DNA from: Bimastos eiseni
Taxonomy: Eukaryota; Annelida; Clitellata; Crassiclitellata; Lumbricidae
Direction of reading: 5' to 3'
Assembly: GCA_959347315.1 (NCBI GenBank)
Contig: OY365809.1
Span: forward strand, 6,233,853 to 6,297,852
Length of the DNA stretch: 64,000 bases
The position numbers and the translations under genes were made by a program. Shown one piece after another: positions 11,448-24,533 of the stretch. The notes beneath the pieces were generated by a model. The model saw nothing but the letters and a program-made list of their open reading frames with translations, was not told the DNA's origin and did not search any database. The stretch's first letter is position 1. Every line of letters begins with the position of its first letter.

Positions 11448-11455
11448 TAACAAGC

Positions 11456-11906
11456 CAGGTGCGACCCTATAACTAATCGGAGGTGTATACCACGAGCGTC
11501 TATATATTAAGCCAGTAAATGTTATACCACTCATGATATCGATAGCAACAATTATAAGTTTGCAGATACCTCCTAAACAGGTATATCTAACATATACGGT
11601 TCCTGTAATAAGCGGAAGTGCACTGAGTGCAGTAAGTTCGTCTATGCTGAGTATACGACAGTTGTATAGACATTGGACAGGCTTAGAGGCGCCATGGTTT
11701 ATAGACATACTCTAAAATTATTAATTTTACAAATACGCAGGCAGAAAGACACACAGACAGACATAAAAAGACCGATAAACAGACCATGCAATCGATGTAG
11801 GTCTCTGCACAGACATACAAAGACATACAGACGTAGGCAAAATATATAGACAGACGGACAGACAGAGATAGAAAGACAGACAGGCCGAATATTTTGGAAG
11901 GTATTT

Positions 11907-11937
<31 letters not shown>

Positions 11938-12164
11938 TAAACAGACCTACATTTGCGCATATATATATATATGTATATATATACATGAATATACAAGCGT
12001 AAACAGATCTAGACAGACAGAAGGAAAGACACAGAGATGGACTGCATGGACCGGTGATATAATCCCGCTGAGAAACAAAACATTCAGAATGAAACACTAA
12101 GACCGCAACCAATCTTCCTCTGGTATACCCTATACATTCCGTATGCGTCTGTTTGCTTGCAGTG

Positions 12165-12205
<41 letters not shown>

Positions 12206-12348
12206 GCTCGTCATATATCCTGTTCTGTATGCGTCTATATGCACACGTGTAAGATGCGTTGGCGTACACACGTAGGTATAAATGAGATTGAGAGATGCAC
12301 ATGTGTTGGCACGGCGTCTCAAAGAGACTTGAAGCCGACGTCTTAGTG

Positions 12349-12410
<62 letters not shown>

Positions 12411-12464
12411 CTGTCAACGCAAAGAGAAACGGAAAGAGATACAGAAGAACATCTTCATCACACG
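11456..12464. other. No gene seen; simple repeats
   Basis: Positions 11735-11945 are CAGA-rich (CAGACAGACAGA), 11960-11990 is TA-rich, 12160-12210 is (CTGT)n, and 12344-12406 is a pure (TA)n. The tandem CAGA block at 11915-11945 and the CTGT block at 12163-12205 are complementary and could pair. Confidence 0.75.
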
Positions 12465-12552
12465 TGATGAGCTTTACTTCATCAACAACAAACAACCAAT
12501 CCCAAGCGTGGTCCTTCCCAACTCCGCCCCAACAGCATTAGCACTACATGTG
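12465..12552 (-). mobile_element. Fragment of the 10686-11447 hAT-like family, inverted
   Basis: The reverse complement matches 10700-10790 nearly base for base (GCTGTTGGGGCGGAGTTGGG, then CACGCTTGGGATTGG and TTGTTTGTTGTTGATGAA) with a handful of substitutions. No ends or target duplication are preserved. Confidence 0.8.
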
Positions 12553-12598
12553 TATATATATATATTTATATATGTATATATATAGGTATTATACACGC

Positions 12599-12737
12599 CT
12601 ATATAGTAGGTCTGTACTATATATATTGATCAATGCAGTTCAACATGATGTTCATACGTATATGTATATGTTGTTTTGCAAATCATATGATATATGTCAA
12701 AATAACTATGAATCTTCATATGTATTGGTATCACAGT
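12599..12737. repeat. Duplicated segment, copy A
   Basis: About 140 bases starting TATATAGTAGGTCTGTACTA recur in the same orientation at 13890-14033, with only a few differences. The start contains an inverted repeat, ATATAGTA...TACTATAT, around a GGTCTG loop. No ends typical of a transposon were identified. Confidence 0.9.
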
Positions 12738-12922
12738 AAAACAGTGTTATGACAATTTCATTGATATATACGAATGTGTATGTAGGCCTATTTACATTAA
12801 TATATGCCAAAAGGTATAGCAATACTATTTCATAGGCAATAACACATTTAACATTTTATTGAATATTTTGATGTATGCATCAAAATATGTAAATATTAAT
12901 TCACCATATCATATAATAACAG

Positions 12923-12968
<46 letters not shown>

Positions 12969-13889
12969 TAGGCCTAATACATATTTATATATGTCTGCAT
13001 TCAAGCATATACTGTACATAGTCAGCTCAAAATGCTCTACATGTATAAAACATGCAACTGATACAATATATTGACTTGCTGAAGACAGTGTGTATATATA
13101 TATGAACTTGTTAACGTGCTGTCATATATGTCTTAATAGTTGCTGCTGAGGAGGAGAACAACGTTAGACGCACAGTATATAATTATCTATGTAAGAATCG
13201 TCAGTTTGGGTATATACGAAGGCAGGCGTTTGCTATTGATTGATGGATGAGGCGTGTACGGCTACATAGACGGTGGCGTTGGCACCGGTCAGGGTTAACG
13301 CGATGTATACGGAGGCTGATTCAGATGGTTTCTGTTGGCCGAGTGCACGATGCTTTCGTTTTGTTTACCCACCGCCAGGGGGCCACTTGGCCGTGTTTGT
13401 GTCCATCGATACATAAATATTGCCTTTGACGAACCGCAGCGAGATGGCGCTTGGCGTCGCCGGCTGCTGAAACGAGAGAAGAATCCTCATCCCAACTCAT
13501 GCACTTGCATGGCGTCTATGGCTGCTGAAGCTGCGGATGCCGTTGGTGCCATGATGCGGACCATGGCAGATGCACCAGTGATGTATCGATGCCAGATGCT
13601 TCAAGACTGTACTGCTGCTGCTGCTGATGTTGCTGATGTTGTATGGATTGTTACCGTCCGTATATAGAAATACTGGGTGGAGGTGTGGCATTGTGCCATG
13701 ATGTGGCGTAATGCACGAGAGATTTATATAGCGCTCATTTTAAAACCGTCCTTCAAAAAAGTTGTTGGATCAGATTGATATTAAAGATCGACGATTGGCT
13801 GAAGATGGGAAATATTGGCGCTAAATAAGTCAGCACTGTATATGTGGCCTATATATATATATATATGCACCGAACGTAACATTGTTATG
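12738..13889. other. No clear gene; (TAA)n at 12927-12969
   Basis: AT-rich to about 13230. Positions 13247-13670 are GC-richer and contain a CTGCTG/CAGCAG run. Read on the minus strand, part of it gives a Gln/His-rich stretch, but a stop lies just upstream and no sound splice pair was found, so no gene is called. Confidence 0.55.
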
Positions 13890-14033
13890 TTTATATAGTA
13901 GGTCTGTACTATATATATTGATCAATGCAGTTCAACATGATGTTCATACGCGTATGTATATGCAGGTTGTTTTTAAAATCATATGATATATGTCAAAATA
14001 ACTATGAATCTTCATGTGTATTGGTTTTACAGC
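13890..14033. repeat. Duplicated segment, copy B
   Basis: Second copy of the segment at 12599-12737, 1.29 kb away in direct orientation. Small differences include CGTATATGTATATGTTG versus CGCGTATGTATATGCAG near the middle and TATCACAG versus TTTTACAG at the end. Confidence 0.9.
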
Positions 14034-14154
14034 TATGCCATGGCAGTCGTACGATAATTTCCATTGCACCGCCAGTCTAGCACGCTACTATTAGGCATAT
14101 ATATGCTTCGCATTGTCAGATAATTAGCTGTACTTATTTGTCACATATTGATGT

Positions 14155-14445
14155 AATGTAATTGAACACTTATATAACGCCAGTCGATATCAATGGCGTT
14201 CACGATTCAACACACAGTCAGACTAAGAATAAGAAAGTCTTCAGGCGCCACCGAAAGGCAGCAAGGGGAAGAGAGAGCAGCTCCTTAAGAAGAGGTAGGG
14301 AGGCTGTTCCAGCTGGTGGGACCTACGCAGGCGAAGCTCCTGGATTGGGCCGTGGAAGAGCGCATGCGGGAAACCACCCGCAGTTCGTCGTGGGCATGCA
14401 GATGAACGAAGGGAAGCCCGGTGCGGAATAGAGGAGACCCTATAC
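14155..14445 (-). mobile_element. CR1/Jockey-like LINE 3' fragment
   Basis: The minus strand gives TAQSRSFACVGPTSWNSLP, then after a frame change WRLKTFLF, the usual C-terminal block of this LINE group. It is followed by GCGTTATATAAGTGTTCAAT and repeated ACATT. That tail resembles the ones at 17920-17965 and 41150-41225, suggesting one local family. Only the last about 290 bases remain. Confidence 0.7.
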
Positions 14446-17400
14446 ATATATAGGCCCCTAGACCGGCGCCCTTTTACTGCGCCGGTCTAGTGTTGCTGCA
14501 TGGCTATAACTCCTATATATAGTCTCATTCATCAACATTGACCCATAGTTTATGTAATTATATGACACGAAGTGTTGTTATCAATCGAAACTTCCTGGTC
14601 CCCGCTGAATTGATAGAAATTCCTGCTTCGCGTGGCTGCGAGCGGTGGGGGTGCTGTATATACGACACTCGGGTCTACAGGCTCCTACAGTTTTCAAAAT
14701 GCATCGGGTCGAAAGTGGCGCCACTGACTGTTGTGCTCTATACCCGCTGGTATTGAAGGGTAAAATTAGTTATACAGAATCATCGTCGTCTTTCAAACAA
14801 CTGCATGTCATAATCCGCCTAATTACAACTGCGAAGAGGCTTTGGAGATACTTGCAATCTCTAAATTTGCATATTTGCTATATATACCTGGTACATATAT
14901 ACATGTTTTTCTAGTGCGAATCGCACATGTCTCGGTGTGATTCAAACTATAACAGCTGATTAGGTAGGCCTATATCAGAGGGTTTCTCACGAGTCGCTGT
15001 TGAAAAGGACATCTCCATGCAGTAACACAGAGGAATTTTAATTAATAACAGTTTCCGTCTGTTAAGTAAAGCCAACACGGAACAAGATGATGAATGACGA
15101 GTGCAGAAAGTTCAGTGTTATGGTGACCTGCATTGTTGACAATTTGGGCCTAATTATAAACATTATCATAACTATAAATTATTATCATCATTATTACCAT
15201 TGCTTTCGGTTAAGCATAAAATGTCCGTGTGGTTGTTTTGAGAAACGAAACATGTATTTAGATGGTGAATCTCATTTGTTGGGTGCACTTTTGGCGGATC
15301 TCATGGTTGAGGTGCATGGTGGATCTCAAATCCGAGGTTCCGGTTCTCAGATCCGGCGGGATCCGGCTGAATTTAACCTCTGAACTCGATGTAATTGCAA
15401 GCCCTGTCTATAGAAGTATATAGGAAATCGTCAGAGGCTATATACCGATCTAACGAACTCATAAGATGCCGGTAACTTATTCGGCAGGAACGAAGTTGGA
15501 CCGACCGACGACCACATCTTGTGGGTATGTACCCATAGACATATATACAGATCAATAGACGCACACCTACACAAACACACAATCTGTCTCTAAATTTCTC
15601 TCACAGTCTATCTATCTCTATCTCTCTCTGTCTATAATGTCTCCGTTTCACTATGTACATTTTGTGCTCTCAGAATTGACATTATATCTACATTTGCGAT
15701 TCTATTTTAAGCAGACGTTGTTATCTCATTAGAAGCACTATAGATGTGACTAATAGATACGTTTAATGGATTCAATTAACAAATCCAATTAATAAATACA
15801 ATTGCGAATAGAATAACAATGTATACCAACTTTGAGCATGCAGTTTGTACTTAAGGTTACAAATATATACGACGATGATTGCAGCTCGTGACGCTCTCTC
15901 TCTCTCTTTCGCTCTCTATCTGTCTGTCTGTCTGTATCTGTGTCTCTCTGTCTCTGTCCTTGTCTCAGTCTCTGTATCTGTCTGTCTCTGTATATGTCTC
16001 TGTCTGTCTTTCTGTCTGTCTGCCTCTCTCTATCTGTCTGTCTGTCTTTCTGTCCGTCTGCCTCTCTCGCTTGCTCGTTCTCTCTCCAATAAAAGAATGA
16101 TGAAAGGTGTACCTATGCATGGAATACTTGAAACCATTAAGGTGCACCATGGGTTCAGAGACCTTGAGGCCCCAATTTATTAAACTTGTGAGTTGGGGGC
16201 GAAATGTATTGGGTATATGTTGCTTATATTATAGTGTTTTAATGACGAATTTCACACAAGTTATGTGATGAACTGTAATCGAACATTTGTATACCGCTCT
16301 TTACGTACACCCTGTGATTGTATATGAAGAACTGACTCACCTGGATAGAAACCGGAATTTATAGACCAATCCGATCGCTACAATAATCTAAGGAACAATC
16401 CACCTGGCCTCTAAGTCCTTGGCCACTAGTTATCTTCTTAGTTCCACGACAGCTTGTGTCGCGTGTAATAGCGCTAAAGAAACAGTTGTGTTTGTTTTCG
16501 CGTGCTACCATCTGTTTTCTTCCCGATGGAGCATCGATTCGGCGTATTCCAGCGACGACTTGAGTCTCGATTTAAGCAACACGGCATTGAATAACTGTAG
16601 TATTTCGTGGTTAGCCGAGCAAAGGCCGAAAGAGAGGGAGAGAAGGATGGACGCGCGTGACGATATTAGCGTCCAATCAGAGCACGATTCCTCACGCCAT
16701 TTAAGCGACGCTAGATTGGTTGACTGTGATTTGTTCGTCGTGGCAGACGGTGAGCTAGCGTCTTTCATGAATATTTAGCAAGTGGGGCGTGGCTTCGTGC
16801 TGACATTAGCAAATCGAGTGCGTCTTGGACAGTGATCGACAGGCAAACGGTATAATTTCTAGGAATCATGTCTGCAGGTCGTGGAGTCCGATCACCATTA
16901 TGAGCAGTGCTACGATATAACTACATTGAATGATTGCGATTCACTACGTGTACGATTATATACCTGCGTATAAGACGAGTTTTGTCATATAATCTTCCGT
17001 AATAGTGTTATCCTTATATTAAAAACTAAATTTTCATGGGGTGTACCATGAGGTGTAATTACGGCTGTTAGTACTTGGTGATGTCTCTACATATAATATA
17101 AATATCCATTAAGGTGTATGCATTAAGGTGTATGCATTAAGGCGTATGCATTAAGGTGTATGCATAATAGGCTATGCGCTTATATACACAAGCATGCGTA
17201 TAGGTCTATGTGTATACGCTCATGTATGATGTATGTATGTGTGTATGGCCGTGTGAGTGTAAAATGTACGAATGGATGGAGTAAGTTATAGGTTAATAGT
17301 AAGCACATTGGTTGTCAGTCGTCCAGATAACTGCAACTTTAGCTTCTAGCCTGCGTATACAACATACGATGCGCTCATTGAATAAAACTCGTGACATATA

Positions 17401-17879
17401 AGATTTGAAGGCTGATTTCAATATGTGAAAACATGTCTATTTACATCCTCCATTATTATTGGCCAAGAACTTATTTAGGTCAATGTAAACTTGACTTCTT
17501 GAGTTCCACCTGCAGATTCAAACATGGATCGGGTATACATGCAACATACCAAGAAATAGCATATCACTACCTGCATATATTCAAGCTCAACGGCAACTGC
17601 ATGCTTGCTTCATTCGTTCGCTGACTGGAACTCAAGAAAATTGTGCATTGTCAAGTGAAAGCAATAATTAAATATACATTTTATTTTTGTCAGTTTATTT
17701 TGGGGTGTCTGTTCTGGTGTTGTAGATTTATAATGATTATAATCACGAATAATATGGTCCACCTAGGAACATGAGGCTTAGAGGTCGAGATTTTTGCCAT
17801 GGCAATGACTCATAGCAGTCGGATTTACGTATAGCCCAAAACAATAAATGGTTGGAGTACAAAACGCATTTATTTAACA
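14446..17879. other. No gene recognised; one CT/CTGT simple repeat (15896-16082)
   Basis: Positions 15896-16082 are CTCT/CTGT/CTGC repeats. Positions 16400-16860 are GC-richer with several CpGs and a GGGGCGTGGC word at 16787-16796; it could be promoter-like, but I see no gene attached. Positions 17100-17160 carry four tandem copies of GTGTATGCATTAAG. Nothing else was identified. Confidence 0.5.
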
Positions 17880-17965
17880 TCCCACAATTCAGCGCAGAGA
17901 GTGCTTCTGAGCATAGGCATTTGAAGAGGCGCTATATAAATGTTTAATCATTTTACATTACATTA
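17880..17965 (+). mobile_element. LINE 3' tail fragment
   Basis: Contains GCGCAGAGAGTGCTTCTGAG, then GAGGCGCTATATAAATG and (TTACA)n. The same words appear in inverted order at 41150-41225 and, in part, at the end of the LINE at 14155. No coding part is left. Confidence 0.6.
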
Positions 17966-18383
17966 CAAAACACTCAAGACAGATATGTGAAAGACATATT
18001 TGCTCACGAAGTTCTTATATACGAGAAGCAATTTGTCACATGTGACAAATCGATGTACTAAGCCTATTAGCGGCTTAGCGTATAATTAACAATTCCGCTA
18101 ATTTTCTAATTTTTCATACGTTGAAGCCAGCTTTCAATCTCGCATATTTTCATTTTTCAAATGCCTTTTATTCAATAAACCCATCATTAGTTGTATGCAT
18201 AAGAATTTATAATTTTGGTTCTATCTAATATAGAGGAGAGTTTGTGAACAGGGCAGATGTAAAAAACTTAAATCGATGGGTATAACTTGAAGTCTTAACA
18301 CCATACAGCCCGAATGTACATCGTGATGTGGCCAAACTATTTGCATAGATCATACATAGGCCTATACACAAGCAAGCATGCAT

Positions 18384-18433
<50 letters not shown>

Positions 18434-18714
18434 CATGGGCACCATGTACGCATGTATTGCATCATATAATTTATGCATATATATATATACCTGGTGTGTA
18501 TATATATATATATGGAATCATAAAATATAAACTATGTTATAGTGGCCTACTATATAGAAATATAATTTATATACGTACATATTTTTTTATATAGGCCTAT
18601 GTATGTATGGTCATATGTCTGCGTGTGTCTGTTATGGCGTTTGTCGATCATTAGTTCGCGCCAGTGCATCTTTAAGCGACCATCGTCGTAATTACTGCGA
18701 CTGAGTCTCGGCTG
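17966..18714. other. No gene seen; (TA)n at 18388-18432
   Basis: AT-rich DNA with a TA tract. Two further short TATA runs lie near 18478 and 18505. Confidence 0.7.
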
Positions 18715-20780
18715 CTGCTGCTGCTGCTGCTGCTATTGCTCAAGAACGAGACGATGGAGTGGAGGAGAAAGAGAAGCAAGAGGAGGGGAGGAGGAGGAGG
18801 AGGCGAGGAGTTGGTGGAGAAGATGCAGAAGGAAGAGAAGAAGGATGAGTATACACGTGATGGAGAGCTAGGGAACAGTGCTATGTTCTTCCTCCTTCCA
18901 ATTCTTCCTCCTCTTATGTGCCTATCCCTCATTCTCATTCCCTGCCTCCGTATACCATGTCTACATACTCCCTCTTTAATTTATCCTCCTCTCCATCTAC
19001 CTCCTCCGCTCCTTCCTTCTTTAATCCTTCCTCCTCCGCTTCCTTCTCCTCAGCCCTCCTCTTCTTATTTTTCTCCCTCCTCTTCCTCTTCCTCCCATCT
19101 TCCTCCTCTCTCTCTCTTCCCCTTCTTTCTTCTTTTTCTCCTCTTTTCCTCCTCTTCCTCTTTCTCTTCCTCTTCATCTATCTTTACTCTCCTTCTTCCA
19201 CTTCCTTCCTCTTCTTCCTATTTCTTTTTCTTCCTCCTTCTTGCTCCTCTTCTACCTGTTCTTCATTCTACCTCCTCCTTTCTATTCTTCTACATGCATA
19301 TCCCTTTTCTTCTCCTTCTTTTTCGTCTTCTTCTCCATCCTCTTCCTCTTCTTTTTCTTCTTCTTCTTCTTCATCATCATCTCCACGTCCTCTTCCTCCT
19401 CCTTTCTCTCCTTCTACCGGATAATTACGCCCGTCCTTCCATCGTTCGGTGACCGTCCTTCGAATGGCTCAACACGCGACGGTCGACGCAACGTGCCTCA
19501 GGGAGCGTGCCACCGCGAACGACCGTCCGCCCCAATCCCCCTTCCCACAGGACCAACGCACCGCTGCCTCTGACCACCGCATCGCCGTAGGAAAAGGGAG
19601 AAGGCGCTGCAGGGAAAGAAGGAAGAGGTCGAGAAGGAGAGGGCTGGGAGAAAGGTATGAGAAGGGAAAATGCTAAGGTAAGATGTAAAGGAATGGAAAG
19701 AGGAGACGGAGATCGTTACAGAGGAATGTACGGAGAAGGAGGAGTTCAAAGAGGAGAAGGAGAAGAATGAGGAAGAGGAATATTATCGTGAGGAGGTTGA
19801 TGAAAATGAAAGAGAAAGGAAGAGGATGATGACGAGAGATGCCCGGGAAGCAGAGGGAGGTAATAGTTGCAAAGAGAGGGAAGAGTATAAGCGGAGGGGG
19901 GCAGAGAGGAGGGGAGGGCCTCAGGTATTCCTAGTTAATCCAGGTGTAAGAGGATGGAGACGTTGACGGCAGATTGGACGAACGAGACACGTGTCTGTTG
20001 CGTCTTGCATGAAGCGGGTTACGGCTGCTGCCGCTGCCGCTGGTGGTGGTGCTGTGACTGGTGCGGATGCGGATGTTGGTCTTTAGGACATGCGGTACCA
20101 ATTGATACGAAGATGCGATAATTGGACATTGTGGACGATTCGTCGACGATCCGCTTACGACGACCACATGCATGGACAAGGAGGAGGAATAGGAAAAGGA
20201 GGAAGAGGAGGAGGAGAGGGAGAACACGAGGAGGTGAGGAGGAAGAGGAAGAAGAAGGGAAAGAATAGAAGAAGGAGGAGGAAAGAAAATAGGAGGAGGA
20301 GAAGTTGCAGGAGGAGGAGGGGAAGAGACGAGGGGGAAGAGGAATAGAACGTGGAGAGGAGAAAGAGGAGGAGAAAAACAAACGGGACTAGGAGGAGAAA
20401 GGGAAGAAGGAAAGGGGAGGAGGAGGAAGGGGAGGAAGAACGAGAGGATAAGGGGAGAGAAAGGAATAGGAAATGTATGAGGATTGGGAAGGGGAAGAGG
20501 ACAAAGGGAAGGAAGAAGAGTTGTAGGAGGAGGAAGAGGAGGAGGAGGAGGAGGAGAGGAGGAAGGGGAGGAGGAGGAATAGCAGAAGGAACAAGCGAAT
20601 CATGATGAAATGGAGGAGGAAGAGGTGGAATAGGACATGAAGTAGTAAGAGACGAAGACGAAGGCAAAGGAAGAAGAGGAACAGGATTAGGAAGAAGAGG
20701 AAAAGAAGAAGACAGATGCATGTAGGTGGAATGACTTACTGTAAAAGGAGGACGAGGAGAGGATGCGAAAAGAGGAAAAA
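18715..20780. repeat. Long pyrimidine tract followed by long purine tract
   Basis: After a short (CTG)n at 18713-18735 and a purine-rich 100 bases (18750-18850), the + strand is almost wholly pyrimidine (TCC/TTC/CTT units) from about 18885 to 19420. It then becomes mostly purine (GGA/GAA/GAG) from about 19590 to 20720, with a mixed interval at 19930-20160. The two blocks are roughly complementary in composition. All long frames here (Ser/Leu/Phe/Pro-rich on one strand, Arg/Glu/Gly/Lys-rich on the other) are repeat products. Confidence 0.9.
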
Positions 20781-21394
20781 GAGGAGGATGAATGATGTGA
20801 GGAAGCGGGAATTGAAGGATGAATCTGAAAAGAACGAAAGATCCTGATTAAATGAGGATTGAGTGGAACTTGCAATTCCTCGATGATACAAAGACTGAGG
20901 CAGATATATAAGACGAGGACATTAGAAAGACTCTGTTTTCGTTCAATCACACCATTTAGCCTACTTCCGATTGGTTGATCGGTACACGAATGAAAAGCAA
21001 AAGTGATAAACATGAATAAACATGAGAAGCAAATTGTTATTTGTTTACCCGATGCTCCATCAGAATCAAAAAAGTTGTCCCGAGACGGTCAATACCTTAA
21101 TTCTGTGATGGCCACTTTTCATTAAATTCCGTGGCAGGGCTTTGGTATAATTGCGGTAGCATCGGCGTTGACAAGTCGGATCATCATCGAAACGCGATGG
21201 AATCGATATCGTTTCACTTGAAAATCAGAGTTATAGGTTGTGTCTCTGATCGGAAATGAATGCAATACCTGTGATAATAATTAGGTCAAGGTCAATAATG
21301 AGGTCAAGGCTAATAATGACGTAAAATGACGCAAGAAGACCAGTCACGTATTGTAAGGAGTGGTCTGGATTTCCCATTAATGAAGCAACAGAGA
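20781..21394. other. No gene seen
   Basis: Ordinary AT-rich sequence. A local repetition of AGGTCAAGG(T/C)(C/T)AATAATGA occurs at about 21280-21320. Confidence 0.6.
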
Positions 21395-21402
21395 TATGAA
21401 TG

Positions 21403-21715
21403 CAAGGGTGTAACAAGCGGGATGACAGGAGGGGGTGGGGGGTACCGGACCCTCCAGTTTCAAAACTCCCTGGGCAAAGCCCCCCCTCCCAGTTTTAGTG
21501 CTCAGTGCCCCTCATGTGCCCCCCAAATCGGTTCTTTTTATGTTTATCCAATGATTGATTTTCAAGATTACTTTTGTAAGATAATGTGGGCCCCCCCATT
21601 TTTCAAATTTCTGGGGGGGGAATTCAAAAAGTGGTAGGGCAAAAAGAATTTTTGGCGCTTCGCGCAATATTTTTTAAATTATATCCCCACTTTTCAAAAC
21701 CTTGTTACACCTCTG
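21403..21715. mobile_element. Probable hAT-like MITE
   Basis: The ends are CAAGGGTGTAACAAG and, reversed, CAGAGGTGTAACAAG (15 bp, two mismatches). The flanks TATGAATG (21395-21402) and GGTGAATG (21716-21723) agree at six of eight positions, which fits an aged 8-bp duplication. The 313-base body is rich in C and G runs (CCCCCCC, GGGGGGGG) and has no transposase. Confidence 0.7.
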
Positions 21716-21805
21716 GGTGAATGATACATATATCACTCTGAGCCTCTGATCCACAAGGAAGGAATCAAAATGAGACCGTGCTGTCTCTTACTGTCTGATC
21801 GTCTA

Positions 21806-21826
21806 ATATTATTATTATTATTATTA

Positions 21827-21871
<45 letters not shown>

Positions 21872-22235
21872 GCATCGTTATCGTCATCTTCATCATCATC
21901 ATCATCATCGTCGTCGTCGTCGTCATCGTGTCGTCATTATCATCATCAGTATGGTCATCGTCGACGTCATAATCCTTCTCTTCCTCCTACTCCTCCTCCT
22001 TCTCCTCCTCTTCCTCCTCCTCCTCCTCCTCATCATCATCATCGCCGTCGTCGTCGTCGTCGTCGTGTCGTAATCATCATCATCAGTATCGTCATCGTCG
22101 ACGTCGTCATCCTCCTCCTCCTTCTCCTCCTTCTCCTCCTTCTCCTCCTTCTCCTCCTCCTCCTCCTCCTCCTCCTCCTCCTCCTCATCATCATCATCAT
22201 CTTCATCAACATCATCATCGTCGTCATCATCAGTC
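21806..22235. repeat. Compound trinucleotide array (ATT)n, (ATC)n, (GTC)n, (TCC)n
   Basis: ATT units run to about 21870. TCA/TCG units follow, then CTC/CTT, then a second TCATCG-CTC cycle ending near 22235. CATCATCATCAGTATNGTCATCGTCGACGTC, read as two words, occurs twice (about 21940 and 22074), so the array contains an internal duplication of roughly 135 bases. Confidence 0.9.
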
Positions 22236-24488
22236 GAACGTTCCGTTGATGAAAGCGTTGGCGCAGTGCAGCACTGGACATAATCTGACAATAGAGATGT
22301 CATGTCATGCAATTGTCGTCATACTCACCGCGTTTTCACGGAACCTCGCATTGTTGAAAAGGAGCGGAAACGGAAATGACGCAGTGCCTTGGCTTCCGCT
22401 CAAGAAACAAGCGCCTGCATAGACTTCCGCTCGGATTTCCCCTATTATCGCCCACGTCCTCTATACCCAACCATTCTATGACGTATCAACGGGTGTATGG
22501 TGGTGACTCTTGTGTGATTCTATCTCTTCGTTCTCTTTCAATATGTTCACATTGAATAATACTGTTGGTGGCTCTTGTAGGATTATGCCTCCTTGTCTTC
22601 AACGTCGTCGTCGTCGTCTTCCTCTTCTCGTGCAGTGTTCTAGCTCCTTTATCTGCGGCGTGTTCCATTGTTCTAGAACAATTCTAAAGAAAGACGGACG
22701 GACGGACGGACTGAGTCCAATGGAGACGGAGTCGCTCCACTTCCGTCCAACGCAAAGCCACACAAGGACCTCTCTAGAACCAGGAGACGCGTGTCAAGAC
22801 GCACATAAATTGACCCACCCTAACATGCGCACCAACCTCCCCACCCACTCAACGGATGCAGGAAAACAGACTGTGGCTCATCCGAACCTCCCTCCTCCCC
22901 TTCCTCCTTTCCTCCCTGCTCCCTCCTGCTCCTTCCCCTGCTCTTGCTCATAATCTGTTCAAACAAACCTTTTCTCTTTATTTTCTCTGTTAATTTCAAC
23001 CATTACGGACATCAAACGACCAAAATTTTAGGATTTTCATATTAAACGACGCGTGTATGCGCCTGCGTTAACCGTACCGGTGGCATTCTAAGCCATGCAT
23101 CAATGTCGACGGGCTTCACCTCATCAGAGAACTGGAACGATGCATGACCATGGTCACCGATAAACCAAAGGAGACTAGATATAGGCCTATTCCTTCTTCA
23201 GCGCTTGACAGTCACGGTAGTCAAGCACAACGTTTCAACGCTATTGCGTTCCGCGATTCGTTTGTGTAGCTCGATCTTATCGAAGGAAACGTCGTTTCAA
23301 ATAACCAACCATCTGTCTCTGTCCTGAGATTAGTTTCAACAGCCTGAGGATCAATATTTGACTCCGGTGCAAAGAATTAGTAACAATGATATAGTATTAT
23401 ATTACGTTCATCTCAAGTTGTATTACATTCTATTAATTATTGCATACATCATACAGTGTATGATGTTGTATTGCATGAATTTGTATATCGTGTTGTATAT
23501 GCGTTGCATTTTTTAACAACCATAATGCATTGTAGTGCAGGTGATCAAATTGAGGTCAAGTTACTGTTTCAGATCATACAGCTGACAATATGGGATCTAC
23601 GTCGGTGATGATAAAACGAGGACATGTCAGAGGTCACAGAACTGGACCAGGGCAGGTCAGACCGTGAAGTCAAATCGCAGAGACTCTGCTGTCAAGAGTC
23701 AACGTCACTGGCCCCAACTAGCCTATCATAGGATTATCCGAGGATTATCGATCGTTCAGTAGAGGCGACAATTAAGTCAAGAAAATGACGCAGGCATCCG
23801 ATGATGATGATGATGATGATGCGCATTTTCTGGCGTCAAACGGGCGTCGAGAGAAGAGGGTGCTCTCCTCGTATATCCTTCTGTCCCCCATTAAGATAGG
23901 AATCATGACCTGCCATGCCCAATTGATGACCACTGGTCAGCGTCTAATGACCATTTCCATCGCTAGAGTGCGCTGCATTTGCTGACCCACCTAGCCCTCT
24001 GTCGATGGCGGATATCGTGTTTCGGCGGACATTAAATCGTTTTAATATGTTGTCGAGGGCATTTATTCTGCGACGAGATCGCACCTAAATGGCGATCTTT
24101 TGTTGAGGTGGCAGGGCAGAATGAGGTGTAAAGCGAACATTTAACAGGGAACAGCAAGGACGCAACAAGTACAGGGCGAAAATTTTACGGCGGTTCAAGA
24201 GTCCATGTGCATGGGGTACACATTATTCGCAACATTATATGCAGCATAAGAAGTGAAGGGCACGCGTGCTAATAGCCCTCTGACGGACAAATGGTGCACG
24301 AACGGCGGCTGTACCTGCAAGTGACAATCTCTTTGTTCTCCTTATTCTTTCGCATTTGGTACATTACAGCTGGATGTGAATGAAGTTAACAGCACCGATG
24401 CAATGTATAGTTATACCCGCAAAAGACAAAACAACGCTTTATAAAATATAAGAGACAATATACAGCTGCAATCTGACGATGTTTCAGT

Positions 24489-24533
<45 letters not shown>

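Noticed and set aside
13460..13670. Gln/His-rich exon on the minus strand
   Set aside because: A stop lies immediately upstream in frame, no sound acceptor was found, and the Gln run follows a CTG/CAG repeat.
18736..20721. Long Ser/Phe/Leu-rich and Arg/Glu-rich frames
   Set aside because: They follow the pyrimidine and purine tracts. The composition is fully explained by CTT/TCC and GAA/GGA units.
21770..22312. Asp/Glu-rich and Leu/Ser-rich frames of up to 159 codons
   Set aside because: Trinucleotide repeats (ATT, ATC, GTC, TCC) give homopolymeric runs in every frame.
22486..22953. Possible coding exon around 22510-22950
   Set aside because: It is open for 147 codons, but composition is poor in information, there is no domain, and splice sites are weak.
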